A DNA stretch of 64,000 bases from Trichococcus pasteurii (GCF_900112935.1 NZ_FONM01000010.1:59354-123353); one strand, 5' to 3'; positions 46,343-55,790 are shown, counted from the stretch's first letter. The notes: generated from the sequence alone by a model not told the origin. Numbers and translations are program-made.

Positions 46343-46702
46343 TCAAATGACTTTATCCAATGCTTTGATGACGCGGTCTGTGTCGAAAGGCTTCACGATA
46401 AAGTCCGCCGCCCCTGCGCGAATGGCATCCATTACCATACCTTGTTGGCCCATGGCACTGCACATAACCACTTTCGCATTTGCATCGATCACTTTGATTC
46501 CTTTTAAGGCTTCAATCCCGTCCATTTCTGGCATCGTGATGTCCATCGTCACAATTTCCGGACGCACTTCTTTGTATTTTTCGATCGCTTCGATGCCATT
46601 CTGCGCTTCCGCTACGACACTATACCCATTCTTTTCCAGAATGTCCTTCAGTTTCATCCTCATAAATGCTGCATCATCAACAATCATTACTCTTTTCGCC
46701 AT
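46343..46702 (-). CDS. cheY: Chemotaxis response regulator CheY
   Basis: A 119-residue single receiver domain with the acidic pair VDDAAF, phosphorylation Asp in VTMDITMPEMDG, and CSA and VKPF motifs. CheY-P binds FliM and FliY to reverse the motor. ATG 46702 follows AAAGGAG by 8 bases; a TTG two codons upstream is less likely. Confidence 0.95.
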   Translation of the reverse strand: MAKRVMIVDDAAFMRMKLKDILEKNGYSVVAEAQNGIEAIEKYKEVRPEIVTMDITMPEMDGIEALKGIKVIDANAKVVMCSAMGQQGMVMDAIRAGAADFIVKPFDTDRVIKALDKVI

Positions 46703-46704
46703 AA

Positions 46705-47310
46705 TCAATTCTCCTTTTCAGTTGTGATTCCATTTAATAATTCATCTAAAACGCCTTGCTTTGGGATAAAGTACAAGGATGCATCCAGGCGTTCTCCCAA
46801 ATAAGAAAATTCATTCTTTATGATGAACAGATTTTCTTCATAAACACCTTGCTCCATGTAGATACTGCTGATGATTGCGCCGAACATGTCTTCTATCATG
46901 AAGGGGATGCCTGTCGTCACGGTCACATCAAACACTTGCGAGATTGCATTCAAAAAGGTGTTGACGATAATATTGACCAGTTCGATAAAAGCGGACGCGG
47001 CCATTTCATGATCACCCTGTGTCTCGCCCATCATCAAAGACACCAATTTGTCGGCTTCATCATCTCTGATCACAAATAAAAATGCGCCTTCCAGTTCTCC
47101 ATGAATCATCGTAATTGCAGCATTCACGCTGCTCTCATCGGACATGATCCCTTCAAACAATTCGGAATAGTCCATCGTTTCCACTAACGGTACCGTCATT
47201 ACGACAGGGTGATTGATCAACTGTGACAGACTTGTCGCTGCATTCCCTCCGCCTATCGAAAAAAACTCGGTTATGATGTCCAATTGCATCTCTGAATAAT
47301 CTTTATGCAT
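46705..47310 (-). CDS. cheC: CheY-P phosphatase CheC
   Basis: A 201-residue CheC: two phosphatase helices are visible (EFFSIGGGNAATSLSQLI and ASAFIELVNIIVNTFLNAISQ). In B. subtilis CheC dephosphorylates CheY-P and controls CheD. The ATG at 47310 overlaps the cheA stop (ATGCATAA), but the ribosome site is weak; ATG 47322 is an alternative. Confidence 0.9.
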   Translation of the reverse strand: MHKDYSEMQLDIITEFFSIGGGNAATSLSQLINHPVVMTVPLVETMDYSELFEGIMSDESSVNAAITMIHGELEGAFLFVIRDDEADKLVSLMMGETQGDHEMAASAFIELVNIIVNTFLNAISQVFDVTVTTGIPFMIEDMFGAIISSIYMEQGVYEENLFIIKNEFSYLGERLDASLYFIPKQGVLDELLNGITTEKEN

Positions 47311-49363
47311 AGACAGCCACATTTCTTTCGTTGCATATTGCGGTGATATCCAGAATCAAAATGATATTCCCGTTCCCCATAATGGTGGCTCCCAAGTACT
47401 TATTGATATTTTTCAGTTCTTTGCCTAATTCTTTAATGACAATTTCCTGTTGACGGATCAGATTATCAACTGTCAAAGCATACAAGCGCTCATCAATTTT
47501 AACGATTATCAGATAAGGTTTTTCTTCCACTCCGGTATGGATGTCCAAACTATCCTGCAGGCGAATAACCGGAATCGTCTCATCTTCAAAATAGTATACC
47601 TCACCGGTGTGCGTCTGGACAATCTCTTCTGGCTCAGGGCGAATCACTTTTCTGACAACTCCCAGCGGAAGCGCAAACTGCGCTGTCCCTACTGTAACAA
47701 GCAAGGCTTGGATAATCGACAACGTAAGCGGCAAACTCATCCGGAATGAAGTTCCTTTATCGACTTCACTGATGATCTCAATCGTACCGCCCAGTTCATT
47801 GATTTTCTGCTTCACAACATCCATGCCAACTCCCCGTCCGGAAATGTTGGTCACGTTTTTTGCAGTTGAGAAACCCGGATGGAAAATCAATTGTTGGATT
47901 TCCTTATCGGACAAATGGTCTGTTTCGATCCCTTTTCGGGCAGCACTTTCTTTGATGACTGATGGATTCACCCCTTTGCCATCGTCGGAAACTGTCAGAA
48001 ACACTCGGTTCCCTTCCTGGTATGCCGTTATCCGGATGGTTCCTTTAGGGTTCTTCCCTTTTGCGGTTCTGGCTTCAGGCGTTTCTACTCCGTGGTCCAC
48101 AGCATTTCTCAGAAGATGGATGAGCGGCTCACCCAGTTCTGATACGACGGTCTTATCCAATTCCGTATCATCGCCTTCGATGACCAAATCAATATCTTTC
48201 TCCAACTCGTTGCTCAAGTCACGGATCATTCTGCCGAACCGATTCGTGACAACGCTGAGCGGCTGCATGCGGATCTTGAGCACCAAGTCCTGGAGATCCG
48301 TCGCAATCCGGCTCACTTGTTCCAAAGGCTCGCGTAGTTCGGACCTTTGCAGATCATCATTGATCTCTTCCAAGCGTGTACGATAGATGACCAATTCCGA
48401 CACAAGATTCATAAAGGAATCCAATTTCTCGATATCAACCCGTATCGACTGATTCATCGCGTTGCTATGATTCGTGGCCTGTTTCGGCTTAGCTGTAATC
48501 GTTGGATTTATTTCGGTCTCTGCATTGTGTTCGTCTGCTTCTGGACGAAGCGCTGCTTCGACGACAGCAGTCTCTGCGTTGAGGTCCTCTGCCGTTATTT
48601 CGTGAATGACTACGCATTCTATTTCACTGGTTTCCAGAATTTGTTCTTCGACAGCCGTTTTTTCTGTCTTAGTCAGGTAGACGATGGTGAACTCATTCCC
48701 AAAGTCTTCATTCTCCATCGTCACAACATCGGGATCGGAATAAAGAATATCTCCGCTCTTCTCCAGTTTATTGATGACCACATAGACTCTGGCATTCTTC
48801 ATCATGCTGGTCTCATCGAGACGGACCTTGATAAAAAAGGCATGGTAGTTTTTCTCGTGGGCATCGCGGATGACTGAAATATCCGAGGAATCAAGTTTTC
48901 CTAATGCAAAATTTGAATCATCCATCGTCGTCTCGTTTAAAGTGGGTTCGCTGACGGTCTCATCCTTTGGTGCTGCTTTTGTGCTTGCCAAAAGATTGTC
49001 CAATTTGTTTTTGAGCGTTGCAGTATCCTGCTCCCCTTCATTCCCGGCCCTCAGATCTTCCACAATGGCGGAGAGCTTATCCAGACAATCGAAGATCAAC
49101 GTAACGATCCCTTCGTCTGCAGCTAGCTTGCCCGTTTTGAGCAATTCAAATACGTTTTCCATTTTGTGCGTCAATTCGGCCATGGTTGTATAGCCCATAG
49201 TAGCCGCCATGCCTTTAAGCGTGTGTGCGGAACGGAAAATCTCGTCCAAAATGCTTACTCTTTCCGGATCATTTTCCAGCTCCATCACTTGGTCATTCAA
49301 ATTTTGCAGATGTTCATCGGTTTCTTCAAAGAAGAGTTCCCTGTATTTACTGTTATCGTCCAT
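47303..49363 (-). CDS. cheA: Chemotaxis histidine kinase CheA
   Basis: A 686-residue kinase: P1 with the phosphorylated His in FRSAHTLKGMAATMGY, a P2 region that would bind CheY, the P3 dimer helices (SIRVDIEKLDSFMNLVSELVIYRTRLEEI), the P4 ATPase with N box HLLRNAVDHGVETPEART, G1 VSDDGKGVNP and G2 GRGVGMDVVK, and the P5 CheW-like domain. It phosphorylates CheY and CheB. Confidence 0.96.
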   Translation of the reverse strand: MDDNSKYRELFFEETDEHLQNLNDQVMELENDPERVSILDEIFRSAHTLKGMAATMGYTTMAELTHKMENVFELLKTGKLAADEGIVTLIFDCLDKLSAIVEDLRAGNEGEQDTATLKNKLDNLLASTKAAPKDETVSEPTLNETTMDDSNFALGKLDSSDISVIRDAHEKNYHAFFIKVRLDETSMMKNARVYVVINKLEKSGDILYSDPDVVTMENEDFGNEFTIVYLTKTEKTAVEEQILETSEIECVVIHEITAEDLNAETAVVEAALRPEADEHNAETEINPTITAKPKQATNHSNAMNQSIRVDIEKLDSFMNLVSELVIYRTRLEEINDDLQRSELREPLEQVSRIATDLQDLVLKIRMQPLSVVTNRFGRMIRDLSNELEKDIDLVIEGDDTELDKTVVSELGEPLIHLLRNAVDHGVETPEARTAKGKNPKGTIRITAYQEGNRVFLTVSDDGKGVNPSVIKESAARKGIETDHLSDKEIQQLIFHPGFSTAKNVTNISGRGVGMDVVKQKINELGGTIEIISEVDKGTSFRMSLPLTLSIIQALLVTVGTAQFALPLGVVRKVIRPEPEEIVQTHTGEVYYFEDETIPVIRLQDSLDIHTGVEEKPYLIIVKIDERLYALTVDNLIRQQEIVIKELGKELKNINKYLGATIMGNGNIILILDITAICNERNVAVYA

Positions 49364-49404
49364 TGAATCCCAGCCTTCCTCTCGTAGTCCGCTGCTTTAC
49401 TTAT

Positions 49405-50175
49405 TTACACCTTTTCATACAGAAATGCAGCTACTTTTTTTAGCCCGTATTGTTCAGGTTTGTAGACAGACTCCGTAGCGCCTATAAAGAACAATCCCCC
49501 GGGCACTAACGAATCCGCGATGTTTCGGTATATCTTTTCTTTTACTTCATTCTTGAAATAGATTGTGACGTTTCTGCAGATAATGGCATGGTAGCCCTTT
49601 TCGTAGGAGTCCAGAATCAGATCATGTTTTTTGAAATGAACCGTTTTTTTGATGTCATCCGACAACGCATACCGGTTATTCTGCTCGGTAAAGTAGAGTC
49701 TTTTTTCCAGGGGCGGAACGTTCTGCACTTCCAATTTGGAGTACGTCCCAGCCTTAGCTTTTGACAGGATGGTTTCGTCTATATCTGTGGCGATTATTTT
49801 GCTGCTGGCAGTGAGCTTGTTTTTTTTCAGAATCATAGCGATCGAATAGGCCTCCGCTCCCGTCGAACAGGCCGCACTCCACACTTTCAAGGCTTTGAAT
49901 TTCGAGGAAAGTCTGTTGATGAAGACTTCTTCAAATTCCTCAAATATTTCCTTGTTGCGATAGAATTCCGTCACGTTGATTGTGATATAATCCAAAAAAT
50001 TCTTTTTTATGTTTTCATCGGTTTCGATCATTTTGGCAAATTGCTTCAAATCGGTTGCTCCGGATTTTTTCATGATGGTCTCAATCCGTCTTTGTAATTG
50101 CCCTTCTTTGTAGGCTATCAAATTCAAATGCAACGTTTTTTCTGACCAAGTATAAAACCAGTTAAAGTCCAACAT
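49405..50175 (-). CDS. cheR: Chemoreceptor methyltransferase CheR
   Basis: A 256-residue methyltransferase with the SAM-binding segment LKVWSAACSTGAEAYSIAMIL and YHAIICRNVTIYF, and the N-terminal helical domain. It adds methyl groups to receptor glutamates. Its start is directly at the cheB stop. Confidence 0.94.
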   Translation of the reverse strand: MLDFNWFYTWSEKTLHLNLIAYKEGQLQRRIETIMKKSGATDLKQFAKMIETDENIKKNFLDYITINVTEFYRNKEIFEEFEEVFINRLSSKFKALKVWSAACSTGAEAYSIAMILKKNKLTASSKIIATDIDETILSKAKAGTYSKLEVQNVPPLEKRLYFTEQNNRYALSDDIKKTVHFKKHDLILDSYEKGYHAIICRNVTIYFKNEVKEKIYRNIADSLVPGGLFFIGATESVYKPEQYGLKKVAAFLYEKV

Positions 50176-51195
50176 TTATTTCCTCCCGCCTAGTACTTGG
50201 TTTAGCGCATCTGTCAATTCTTCCAGATTGACTACTTCGTCGATCACCTTATTCTGGATGGCATTGCCAGGCATGCCAAAAACCAAGGAAGATTCTTTGT
50301 CCTGAGCGAAGGTATATCCTCCATTAGTCTTTATTTTCTTTAGACCTTCCGTACCGTCTTTCCCCATCCCGGTAAGCACAACCCCAATCAGGCGGCTCCC
50401 GTAACTTTCGGCTGCTGAGCTGAAAAGATGGTCCACAGCTGGCCTCACACCATGAATTTTATCGGTTTGAGACAGTTGGATGCGGCGATTTTTCACTGTC
50501 ATATGATAGTCTCCCGGAGCAACATAGGCCTTTCCGCCCTCAACCGGCATGCCATCGTAAGCCTCAACAACCTTTACTGGCGCTACCGCGTCCATACGTT
50601 GCGCAAATGATGCAGTGAATCCCTTGGGCATATGCTGCACAATAAAAATAGGCACATTGACCCCTTCCGGCAAATCCTTCATCACTTGCAGAAGCGCCCT
50701 TGGCCCGCCGGTTGATGCCCCTATCACTAAAGCCCGCACTGCATTTGGACGGGATTTAGCCGGGATCGATCCCTCATCATTACTCCGGAGAGCGGTCGTC
50801 TCTTGGGTTCTGTTGAAGAACTGCTTCATGACGAATTCAATTTGTTTTTTAAAAGACTCCCCTTGATTTCTTATGTCTGCGGGCTTTTCTATAAAATCAA
50901 TCGCTCCAGCTTCCAACGCTTCAATCGTAATTTCTTTGCCGCTCAGGGAGCTCATCATCATCACGGGTATGTCGCAACTCGCTTTGATGACCTTCAATGT
51001 CTCCAGGCCATTCATCCCAGGCATTTCGATGTCCAACGTGATCAGATCCGGATTGAACTGCTTTATTTTTTGAAAAGCTTCTTGGCTGTTCCTTGCTGTC
51101 GCGATAACATTCAGCCCATCGATTTCCGCTATTTTCTCTTTTAGTATCTGCCGCATGAATGCTGAGTCATCCACTAATAAGATGTTTATTTCCAT
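50176..51195 (-). CDS. cheB: Chemoreceptor methylesterase/deamidase CheB
   Basis: A 339-residue protein: an N-terminal receiver (VDDSAFMRQILKEKI, phosphorylation Asp in LITLDIEMPGMNGLETL), a linker, and a C-terminal esterase domain with the catalytic Ser in IGASTGGP, His in VQHMPKGF, and Asp in TGMGKDGTEG. It removes receptor methyl groups and is activated by CheA. Confidence 0.95.
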   Translation of the reverse strand: MEINILLVDDSAFMRQILKEKIAEIDGLNVIATARNSQEAFQKIKQFNPDLITLDIEMPGMNGLETLKVIKASCDIPVMMMSSLSGKEITIEALEAGAIDFIEKPADIRNQGESFKKQIEFVMKQFFNRTQETTALRSNDEGSIPAKSRPNAVRALVIGASTGGPRALLQVMKDLPEGVNVPIFIVQHMPKGFTASFAQRMDAVAPVKVVEAYDGMPVEGGKAYVAPGDYHMTVKNRRIQLSQTDKIHGVRPAVDHLFSSAAESYGSRLIGVVLTGMGKDGTEGLKKIKTNGGYTFAQDKESSLVFGMPGNAIQNKVIDEVVNLEELTDALNQVLGGRK

Positions 51196-51219
51196 TACTG
51201 TTCCCCCCCCCGTCGAACG

Positions 51220-51702
51220 TTATAGATCAAAAACTTCTCGATTCCCCATCCTAACTTTCACTTGAAGCGTGTGAAGATCGAAGAACATGGATCTCCCCAT
51301 TGAACCTCCTGTATGATTTGCCAGAATAGGGATTCCTTGTTCTTTGAGAATGGTTTCGACAGCAGCTACATTGCGCAACCCGATATTCGCTTGCGGCGTA
51401 TTCAAAGAGTTTTTGAACATGCTTGAGCCGCCAGCTATTTTTGCAACCAGCCTTCTTTTTGGTGTTTTTTTTACAAGCTCCGAAATCATATGCGGAATGG
51501 CCAAATCGGCAAACTTTTCGATTTTTTTTTCCCCATTGAACATACTGCTGTCGGGGAGCATAATATGGCTTAATCCACCTACATGGGTGGTTGGATCATA
51601 AATCGCTATGCCTACACATGACCCTAGCCCGATTGTAAACAAGGACTGTGGTGCTTCTCCGATTTTGTAATCAGAAATCCCGACCTTTAGTTCCTTTTCC
51701 AA
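51220..51702 (-). CDS. cheD: Chemoreceptor glutamine deamidase CheD
   Basis: A 160-residue deamidase with the catalytic Cys in GLGSCVGIAIYD and His in VGGLSHIMLPD, then KIAGGSSMF. In B. subtilis it deamidates receptors and is inhibited or recruited by CheC. It starts 34 bases after the first cheW. Confidence 0.94.
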   Translation of the reverse strand: MEKELKVGISDYKIGEAPQSLFTIGLGSCVGIAIYDPTTHVGGLSHIMLPDSSMFNGEKKIEKFADLAIPHMISELVKKTPKRRLVAKIAGGSSMFKNSLNTPQANIGLRNVAAVETILKEQGIPILANHTGGSMGRSMFFDLHTLQVKVRMGNREVFDL

Positions 51703-51736
51703 AGTATGTAATCAACCCCTTTTTGAACTTGACCCG

Positions 51737-52180
51737 TTATCCATTTAATGCAACTAACTCTTCTCTGCCATCAGGATGGAACAAAGCATTGATGTCGATG
51801 TGGATGATGATGTCTGTATCCGTCTTGAACAGGTGCTCGATATATTGGACTTTATTTTCGACATTGCCGTTTACTGTCGGAAGTTCTTCATCGAATTCGC
51901 TGACTGAAACGACACTGTCCACTGCAATTCCAAACCTCAAGTCATTGTCCGACACTACAATTATTTTGGAGAGTTCCGTAATCTCCATTTCGTTATCAAA
52001 TAATCGCTTGCTCAGATCGACAATGGGCATGGTGTCGCCATTGTATTGGATAACACCCGCGACGTAGGGCGAAGCTTCCGGGATCAAGGTTGCCTTTCCT
52101 AAAGGCAATATTTTCTCAATGATTTCAATCGGAATGGCGAATTGTTGTTGACTACAGATAAACACGATAAATTTTTTCAT
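51737..52180 (-). CDS. cheW: Chemotaxis coupling protein CheW (first copy)
   Basis: A 147-residue CheW with FICSQQQFAIPIEIIEKILPLGKATLIPEASPYVAGVIQYNGDTMPIVDL and FGIAVDSVVSVSEFDEEL. The longer frame to 52321 is dismissed because ATG 52180 follows GGGAG by 7 bases and a SigD promoter lies inside the extension. It opens the chemotaxis operon and differs clearly from the second CheW, so the two may serve different receptor arrays. It is too short and lacks the receiver domain to be CheV. Confidence 0.92.
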   Translation of the reverse strand: MKKFIVFICSQQQFAIPIEIIEKILPLGKATLIPEASPYVAGVIQYNGDTMPIVDLSKRLFDNEMEITELSKIIVVSDNDLRFGIAVDSVVSVSEFDEELPTVNGNVENKVQYIEHLFKTDTDIIIHIDINALFHPDGREELVALNG

Positions 52181-52245
52181 GATGTGACTCCCATCAATTT
52201 TTTGGTATATGATCAATACTATTTTTGATTCAGGTATTCTTATCT

Positions 52246-52272
52246 TAATCGGCATACTTTTGAAATTATTTA
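52246..52272 (-). promoter_or_regulatory. SigD-type promoter of the chemotaxis operon
   Basis: Minus strand: TAAA (52272-52269), 15 bases, GCCGATTA (52253-52246). The best match to the SigD consensus in the window. Confidence 0.88.
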
Positions 52273-52308
52273 GTCCTTCTGCATAATTACAGTTCTTCAT
52301 ACAACAGC

Positions 52309-52352
52309 AAAAGAGAGTCAACTGTCTTATTAAAAACAGTTGACTCTCTTTT
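52309..52352 (-). terminator. Terminator of chemoreceptor 2
   Basis: Perfect 17-bp arms (52309-52325 and 52336-52352) that begin with AAAAGAGAGTCAACTGT, with T runs on both sides. It separates the receptor from the chemotaxis operon promoter. Confidence 0.92.
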
Positions 52353-52368
52353 ATAGGAATCAGTTTTG

Positions 52369-54141
52369 TTACTGGAATTTAAAATGGTTAACAATCGCAT
52401 GCAACATCTCTGCCAACCCGGAAATCTGTTCTGAATTGATGGATACTTCTTCCATGGAACTGTTGATTTGCTGTGTAGCAGCGGAAGTCTCTTCAACACC
52501 AGCTGCAGACTCTTGAGAAATGGACGCTATTTCTTCTATTGCCACACTCATGCTTGCCGTATTTTCCGTCAAACCGGACATTTTTTCGGAAACAAGCAAA
52601 ATATTCTGAATCATCTCATTCAATGAATCTTCCATTTCATTCAATACATCAGTCGTTCTTTGGATTTGTTCCGCTCCTGCTTTAACCTCCGTATATCCTT
52701 GCTCCAAGGATACACTCACATCTCTGGACTCAGTCTGAATCTTTCCGACAAATCCCGTAATGTCTTTTACAGAAACAGCGACTTGCTCGGATAATTTCCG
52801 GACTTCATCAGCTACGACTGCAAATCCTCTTCCATGTTCACCAGCTCGTGCCGCTTCTATCGCTGCATTAAGAGCAAGCAGATTGGTTTGATCTGCAATA
52901 TTTTGAATCAATCTCACCAGCGTTGTGATTTCTTGCGTTTGGAATTCCAAAGATTGCATTTTGACCACAGCTTGTTTCATGATTGTTTCTATATTATCCA
53001 TTTGTTGACTGGACAAGTTCATCAGCTGTTCACTCTCATTTGATTGATCAATCACCTGACGGGAAGCATCCGCAATAATCAAAGAATTTTCGTTAACGGA
53101 TTTGAATTCTTCATTAAAGGTTTCCATCACATTTGCAAGTGCGCTGGCATTGCTTGCTTGAGCCTCGGACCCCGTTGCCAATTCTTGCATGGTTAAAGCA
53201 ACCTGCTCAGACCCAATTTTCACTTCATTTGCAGATTGAGTCAGTTCTTGACTATGACCTGCTAATTGTTCAGATGAATCCAGGATATTGACAACAATTG
53301 CAGTTAATTGTTCATGCATTGCATTGGTCGCGATTGCCAACTCAGCCAATTCATCTCGGCCTGCTATTTCTATCGGTTCGACATTCAGCCTACCATCAGC
53401 GATTAATCCCATCCGCTCCTTGATAATCTTGATTTTGCTGGAGATTTCATTTGAAAGTACGAACGCAATCACGATGCTCATAATTACAGCAGCCCCAGAT
53501 AGTGCGACAACAAGCATCAGCGATTTTTGACCTCTCGCGATTATCTCGTGGCCATTTTTATCGATCGTTTGGGTTTTACTTTCCAGCATTCCGCTTACTG
53601 AATCAATCTGCTCCCGAGCGACAGGATCCGCAACGTTCACCATAGTCAGCACGGCTTCTTCCGCATTCCCTGCTTGATAAGATGCGAGAACTCCCGATTC
53701 CATCACTTCTGCCCATTCATCATTCGCTTCAAATAATGCGGCAGTTTTTTTTGAATTGTCTATGGCCAGTATTTCTGCTTTAATAACATCGCTCTCTTCC
53801 GTAAATTGTGTAAACATGTCCTTGAAAGCCACATCGCCTGTCATCAAGTACGCACGCGCCACTGCGATACGTTGAGAAATCAGAAATTTGAACTCTTCTC
53901 CGCTTTCTAAAACAATAATATCCTTTTCGATGATGTCCTTCGTGTTATCATTGATCTCTTTCGTCGTCACGTAACTGTTGACTCCTAAGATTGCTATCAA
54001 AGCAATGATAGTGAAGTACCCAGCCAACAATTTTATGCGGATACTTTTAAAATTCAATAATTTTGGCAGATTTATTTTCTTACTGTTGCTCATGATATTG
54101 CTGATAAAAGTTTCTCTTACTTCCAAATTTCCCACTCCCAT
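52369..54141 (-). CDS. Methyl-accepting chemotaxis protein 2
   Basis: A 590-residue chemoreceptor laid out like the one at 13861-15618: N-terminal helix ([21 protein letters not shown]), four-helix-bundle sensor, second helix near 205-228, HAMP and the methyl-accepting signalling hairpin ([20 protein letters not shown]). The C terminus ends in NHFKFQ with no CheR tether. The two receptors are similar in the sensor as well, so they are recent duplicates that bracket the gene region. The start is uncertain: ATG 54141 is weakly supported. Confidence 0.93.
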   Translation of the reverse strand: MGVGNLEVRETFISNIMSNSKKINLPKLLNFKSIRIKLLAGYFTIIALIAILGVNSYVTTKEINDNTKDIIEKDIIVLESGEEFKFLISQRIAVARAYLMTGDVAFKDMFTQFTEESDVIKAEILAIDNSKKTAALFEANDEWAEVMESGVLASYQAGNAEEAVLTMVNVADPVAREQIDSVSGMLESKTQTIDKNGHEIIARGQKSLMLVVALSGAAVIMSIVIAFVLSNEISSKIKIIKERMGLIADGRLNVEPIEIAGRDELAELAIATNAMHEQLTAIVVNILDSSEQLAGHSQELTQSANEVKIGSEQVALTMQELATGSEAQASNASALANVMETFNEEFKSVNENSLIIADASRQVIDQSNESEQLMNLSSQQMDNIETIMKQAVVKMQSLEFQTQEITTLVRLIQNIADQTNLLALNAAIEAARAGEHGRGFAVVADEVRKLSEQVAVSVKDITGFVGKIQTESRDVSVSLEQGYTEVKAGAEQIQRTTDVLNEMEDSLNEMIQNILLVSEKMSGLTENTASMSVAIEEIASISQESAAGVEETSAATQQINSSMEEVSINSEQISGLAEMLHAIVNHFKFQ

Positions 54142-54171
54142 TTCTATGCTGCTTCCATTTCCCTTTGTTTG

Positions 54172-54198
54172 TAATCGGTATCTTTTTTGTTTTGTTTA
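54172..54198 (-). promoter_or_regulatory. SigD-type promoter of chemoreceptor 2
   Basis: Minus strand: TAAA (54198-54195), 15 bases, ACCGATTA (54179-54172). Exact spacing and one change from GCCGATTA. Confidence 0.85.
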
Positions 54199-54221
54199 TA
54201 TCTGAATGGTTTTTTTAATGC

Positions 54222-54258
54222 AAAAAAAAGATCCATCCCCCGCTAACGAGTATGGACC
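54222..54258 (-). terminator. Terminator of the SixA-CHAD gene
   Basis: Minus strand: GGTCCAT (54258-54252) pairs with ATGGATC (54236-54230), with one wobble, followed by eight T. The stem is short and the loop about 15 bases. It lies 22 bases after the stop codon. Confidence 0.65.
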
Positions 54259-54280
54259 TAAGTAAATATTCTTAAATTGA

Positions 54281-55651
54281 TCAATCAGCTTCGTCGTTCA
54301 ATATCGCTTCCCTGCGCTGGAATTGGTGTTCACTGAGTTTTCTGAAATGGTTCTGCAGTTCGGGATCGTCGGTCTTGTCGGCCATCTCCAACAACAGGTG
54401 TCCGTTGATGTCGAGATCACAGAGCGTCCCCAGACCCGTTTGGACTTTCTTCATCTCCTTGATGACCGTTTTGTCTTTCTCGCCTATGATAGGAGCGAGG
54501 TAGGTGGCCGCATAGCGCAGTTTTTTTGCATTGATCCGCAGACTATGGGTTTCTTCATGGTTGGAGAAATCCACCTCTTCCCATTTGCGCATCAGACGTT
54601 TTTTCATTTTCTCGAGTTTTTTGATCGTGGCTTTTTTCTGCTGCTCATCATCAAGGCTGATGGATTTCAGGAACTGGACCGTAGCGGCTTCCGCATCCAG
54701 GATGCGCTCGGTCAAAGCCCCGCTCGTGATCAGCTCATGGATACTGTCCTGTTCTGCTTGGCGCTCTTCCATCAGCCAAGTCATGACCTGGCCGTCCTCG
54801 GCCAGCATATCCGGATACAACCCGCGCAACTCGCGGCATTCTTCCATCAGCACATCCAATTCGCGCAGATAGCCGAAGGTAGTGGCGATGTCGCGCCAAT
54901 CTTCGCCCGCTTCCCGGTAATATTTCTCCTCGCCGTTCGCCTTATTGAAATTCAACAACGCCCGCAGCTGTCGGATAGCCACACGCAACGCATGCGCCGA
55001 TTCCGGCTCGACGGGATCCTGTTGGTAAGCCGCATAGGCGTGCTGAACGCCTACTATTTGCTCGTTGATGATGCCGGCGTACAATGTGCCTTCGCCGTCG
55101 CATGGGCCGCAATCCGCAGTCCCTTCGTGCTTATCCGCTGCATGCTTTTTGTCGGCGGCGTCTTCGTGTTTGCGTTTCGCTGATTCTCCCGGCGCCAACA
55201 GCCACTCCAGTTTGCCGATCGGATCCGCGTTCAAATCAATGGTAAAGTAGGCGACCGCCCCTTTTTTGAACGGGATCGCTGCACCAATAAACTCTTTCGT
55301 CCAGTTGCTCATGTACGGTTCGTGACCGACAAGCGCCAAGTTGAAGCCATCCTCTTCCAGTTCCAACGCTTCCCTGAAGGCCGCGTAATCGCCGGTCGCC
55401 AAAAATTCCTGTGGTTGGATTACTTCGACAGCAGCGGCCTCCGCCACCAATTCAGCTGTCTGACGCGCCCGCACCAACGGGCTCGTCCATATCTTTAAGT
55501 TCCCGGCCTCGGTCAGTAAGGGTGCGATGTCGGGCAGGAACGCAGTCATTTCCTCCACTCCCGCTTCCGTCAGTTTTCTGTAGAAGTCATCCCCCTCAGG
55601 CGTACGCTCTTCCGCGATCCCATGCCGAATCAGTATCAATTGTCCTCCCAT
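54281..55651 (-). CDS. SixA-like histidine phosphatase fused to a CHAD domain
   Basis: A 456-residue two-domain protein. Residues 1-160 match phosphohistidine phosphatases: catalytic His10 in LILIRHGIAEE, TSPLVRARQTAEL, and LVGHEPYMSNWTKEFIG. A charged, His/Lys-rich linker (with CGPCDGEG) follows. From about residue 195 to the end is a CHAD domain, all helical, with SAHALRVAIRQLRALLNF, and HSLRINAKKLRYAATYL. CHAD domains have conserved His and basic residues and bind inorganic polyphosphate. ATG 55651 follows AGGAGG by 9 bases. The fused enzyme may act on phosphate-related targets, but no substrate is shown. No polyphosphate kinase gene is nearby. Confidence 0.85.
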   Translation of the reverse strand: MGGQLILIRHGIAEERTPEGDDFYRKLTEAGVEEMTAFLPDIAPLLTEAGNLKIWTSPLVRARQTAELVAEAAAVEVIQPQEFLATGDYAAFREALELEEDGFNLALVGHEPYMSNWTKEFIGAAIPFKKGAVAYFTIDLNADPIGKLEWLLAPGESAKRKHEDAADKKHAADKHEGTADCGPCDGEGTLYAGIINEQIVGVQHAYAAYQQDPVEPESAHALRVAIRQLRALLNFNKANGEEKYYREAGEDWRDIATTFGYLRELDVLMEECRELRGLYPDMLAEDGQVMTWLMEERQAEQDSIHELITSGALTERILDAEAATVQFLKSISLDDEQQKKATIKKLEKMKKRLMRKWEEVDFSNHEETHSLRINAKKLRYAATYLAPIIGEKDKTVIKEMKKVQTGLGTLCDLDINGHLLLEMADKTDDPELQNHFRKLSEHQFQRREAILNDEAD

Positions 55652-55754
55652 ACTGCTTATCCTCCTTTTTATTGGCCTCATCCTTGCGGTCATCAGCCCA
55701 TAGACTGTAACCGCTCTCTCATAATGTAGTATACCATTTTCCAGCAAGCCATGT

Positions 55755-55790
55755 GAAAAAAATCCTCCTCTTTTTCAGAAAGAGGAGGAC
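55755..55790 (-). terminator. Terminator of the MATE gene
   Basis: Minus strand: AGTCCTCCTCTTT then CTGAA, then AAAGAGGAGGATT and TTTTT. It sits between the MATE and SixA-CHAD genes. Confidence 0.88.

Noticed and set aside
54323..55183. A 286-codon plus-strand frame opposite the SixA-CHAD gene
   Set aside because: Antisense to a protein with recognisable phosphatase and CHAD motifs; no site for ribosome binding.
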